Positions 5,565 through 7,575 of a stretch of DNA of 7,575 bases are shown one piece after another. The stretch is from an uncultured Alphaproteobacteria bacterium (GTDB taxonomy: Bacteria > Pseudomonadota > Alphaproteobacteria > Sneathiellales > Sneathiellaceae): assembly GCA_937910835.1 (NCBI GenBank), contig CALEMG010000104.1:1-7575 (forward strand). Direction: 5' to 3'. Position 1 is the first letter of the stretch; each line of letters starts with the position of its first letter. Position numbers and translations under genes: made by a program. The notes beneath the pieces were generated by a model. The model was not told the DNA's origin. It saw only the letters and a program-made list of their open reading frames with translations, and did no database searches.

Positions 5565-7575
5565 ATGAACGTTGTTGTTGTCGAATCCCCTGCAAAAGCC
5601 AAGACGATTAATAAGTATCTGGGCAAGGACTATACGGTTCTGGCATCTTATGGGCATATCCGCGACCTGCCATCGAAAGACGGATCGGTCGAGCCGGATC
5701 AGGATTTTGCCATGCATTATCAGAATGATGCGAAATCCGCGAAGCATATCAAAGCAATTGCCGACGCGTTGAAAGATGCCGAAAATCTCTACCTCGCAAC
5801 TGACCCGGATCGCGAAGGGGAAGCCATCGCCTGGCATGTACTGAAAGTGATGGAAGAGAAGAAAAAACTGAAGAGCGCGAAAGTGAGCCGCGTCGTCTTT
5901 AACGAGATTACCAAGCGTGCTGTGCTGGAGGGAATCGCCCATCCCCGCGAGCTGGATATGAATCTAGTCGAAGCGCAGAAGGCGCGCCGGGCACTCGATT
6001 ATCATGTGGGTTTCACCCTATCGCCGGTTCTCTGGCGGAAATTGCCGGGCGCGAAATCTGCGGGCCGCGTGCAGTCCGTCGCGCTCCGCCTCATCTGCGA
6101 GCGGGAACTGGAGATCGAAGCCTTCACCGCCGAAGAATACTGGACCATCGATGCGGATTTTCTTACCGACAAGAAGGACAAGATCGCCGCACGGCTGACC
6201 CACTTCGCGAACAAGAAGCTCGATAAGTTTGCGCTTCCGAATGCAGAAACCGCAACAGCCGCAGCTGAGAAAGTACGCGCGGGCAGCTTTTCCATCGCCG
6301 ATGTCACGCAGAAGCCTACCAAGCGCAACCCATCCCCGCCCTTCACCACCTCTACCTTGCAACAGGAAGCTTCTCGCAAGCTGGGCTATGGTGCAAAAAG
6401 AACGATGATGGTCGCGCAAAAGCTCTATGAGGGCTTCAACCTTGGCGGTGAGACGCAGGGCCTGATCACCTATATGCGAACCGACGGTGTCAGCCTAGCA
6501 ATGGAAGCCATGCACAGCGCCCGCGACGTCATCGAGAGCGAGTATGGCAAGGAATATGTGCCGGAGAAGCCGCGCTTTTATAAATCGAAATCGAAAAATG
6601 CGCAGGAGGCCCATGAGGCCATCCGTCCGACGGATCTTTCGCGCACTCCGGCGATGGTCGCGAAATATCTGGATCAGGAGCATTTACGGCTCTATGAACT
6701 GATCTGGAAGCGGACAATAGCCAGCCAGATGGAAAGTGCACAGCTGGAACGCACCACAATTGATTTCAGCGATGGCGAGGGGCAGACATTACGCGCCACC
6801 GGCAGCGTCGTACGATTTCCCGGCTTCCTCAAACTCTATGAAGAAGGCCGCGACGACGTGGCGGATGACGAAAATGGCAGCCGCTTGCCCGCCGTCAAGG
6901 CCGGAGAAGATGTCGCAACGGACAAGGTCCGTGAGGACCAGCATTTCACCGAGCCGCCACCCCGCTATTCCGAGGCGAGCCTGGTCAAGAAGCTGGAAGA
7001 ACTCGGCATCGGCCGACCATCAACCTATGCCTCTATCATTTCTGTTTTGCAGGATCGCGATTACGTCCGGATCGAACAGAAACGCTTTATCCCTGAGGAT
7101 AAAGGCCAGCTGGTCACCGCCTTCCTCGCCTCCTTCTTCACGCGCTATGTGGAATATGATTTCACGGCGCAATTGGAAGAAAAGCTCGATGATGTATCAG
7201 CGGACAAAATAGATTGGAAACAGGTTCTGCGCGACTTCTGGTTTGACTTTAATACTTTGGTAGAAGGCACTGCAGAACTTCGTGTTTCTGACGTTTTGGA
7301 GGAACTTAATCGGGTTCTTGCGCCTCATGTTTTCCCCCCGACCGAGGATGGAAAAGATCCCCGCACCTGCCCGAAATGCGACGATGGCCGTCTCAGTCTG
7401 AAGACCGGCAGATTCGGTGCCTTTATTGGCTGTTCGAACTATCCGGATTGCCGCTTTACGCGCAAGCTGGGCGAGAGCGCGGAAGACGCCGACAGCACGG
7501 CAGATGAGGGTCCGAAAGAAATCGGCATCGATCCCGCAAGCGAGTTGATGATCACCCTTCGCAAGGGTCCCTACG
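5565..7575 (+). CDS. topA: DNA topoisomerase I (type IA), C-terminus cut by window edge
   Basis: TopA relaxes negative supercoils by cutting one strand and forming a 5'-phosphotyrosine link. The 670 codons visible contain the N-terminal VVVVESPAKAKTI with Glu7 and the TOPRIM motif DPDREGE at 80-86. SAGRVQSVALR lies at 165-175, and the active-site LITYMRTDG is at 300-308 with catalytic Tyr303. QEAHEAIRPTD lies at 347-357, and the YSEASLVKKLEELGIGRPSTY block starts at 468. A four-cysteine zinc ribbon follows (Cys602, 605, 623, 629). The frame is still open at the end, just at RKGPY, the start of another typical C-terminal segment; related proteins run to roughly 850-900 residues, so perhaps a quarter is missing. 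The start is ATG 5565: an in-frame TAG lies at 5544-5546 and no other ATG fits. The Shine-Dalgarno is poor (AGAAAG, 5545-5550, 14 bases away). Confidence 0.98.
   Translation, partial: MNVVVVESPAKAKTINKYLGKDYTVLASYGHIRDLPSKDGSVEPDQDFAMHYQNDAKSAKHIKAIADALKDAENLYLATDPDREGEAIAWHVLKVMEEKKKLKSAKVSRVVFNEITKRAVLEGIAHPRELDMNLVEAQKARRALDYHVGFTLSPVLWRKLPGAKSAGRVQSVALRLICERELEIEAFTAEEYWTIDADFLTDKKDKIAARLTHFANKKLDKFALPNAETATAAAEKVRAGSFSIADVTQKPTKRNPSPPFTTSTLQQEASRKLGYGAKRTMMVAQKLYEGFNLGGETQGLITYMRTDGVSLAMEAMHSARDVIESEYGKEYVPEKPRFYKSKSKNAQEAHEAIRPTDLSRTPAMVAKYLDQEHLRLYELIWKRTIASQMESAQLERTTIDFSDGEGQTLRATGSVVRFPGFLKLYEEGRDDVADDENGSRLPAVKAGEDVATDKVREDQHFTEPPPRYSEASLVKKLEELGIGRPSTYASIISVLQDRDYVRIEQKRFIPEDKGQLVTAFLASFFTRYVEYDFTAQLEEKLDDVSADKIDWKQVLRDFWFDFNTLVEGTAELRVSDVLEELNRVLAPHVFPPTEDGKDPRTCPKCDDGRLSLKTGRFGAFIGCSNYPDCRFTRKLGESAEDADSTADEGPKEIGIDPASELMITLRKGPY

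Overview
The window looks like chromosomal DNA from an alphaproteobacterium of moderate GC. Short hand counts give roughly 60% GC in the enzyme genes and about 53% in one hypothetical gene. The order ruvX - pyrB - pyrC-like - plsY - dprA - topA on one strand is a familiar alphaproteobacterial housekeeping arrangement, and the protein motifs fit that class. I cannot place it to order with confidence. All genes read on the + strand. I see no tRNA, rRNA, CRISPR array, insertion sequence or phage gene.

Layout. Bases 1-89 hold no gene I can assign. ruvX follows (called from a TTG at 126; its natural-looking N-terminus at 90 is interrupted by an in-frame TAG at 114-116). After 56 bases containing a good promoter candidate comes a tight cluster: pyrB (aspartate carbamoyltransferase), a dihydroorotase-family gene overlapping it by ATGA, and plsY, whose ribosome binding site overlaps the stop codon of the gene before. 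A 10-bp hairpin follows plsY. Then comes an unrecognised 238-residue, highly charged, probably largely disordered protein, in a place where plsY and dprA are usually close neighbours. dprA and topA follow, each preceded by a short AT-rich gap. topA runs off the right end after 670 codons.

How they work together. PyrB catalyses the committed step of pyrimidine synthesis. The dihydroorotase-like protein beside it has lost several metal-ligand and substrate-binding residues, so it is most likely a non-catalytic partner of PyrB, as PyrC' is in Pseudomonas. A true dihydroorotase should then exist elsewhere in the genome. PlsY makes lysophosphatidic acid for phospholipids. RuvX, DprA and TopA are nucleic-acid proteins: a RNase H-fold nuclease, a RecA loader for incoming single-stranded DNA, and topoisomerase I.

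The points most worth a second look are the degenerate dihydroorotase, the amber codon inside the N-terminus of ruvX, and the unknown gene between plsY and dprA with the hairpin in front of it.
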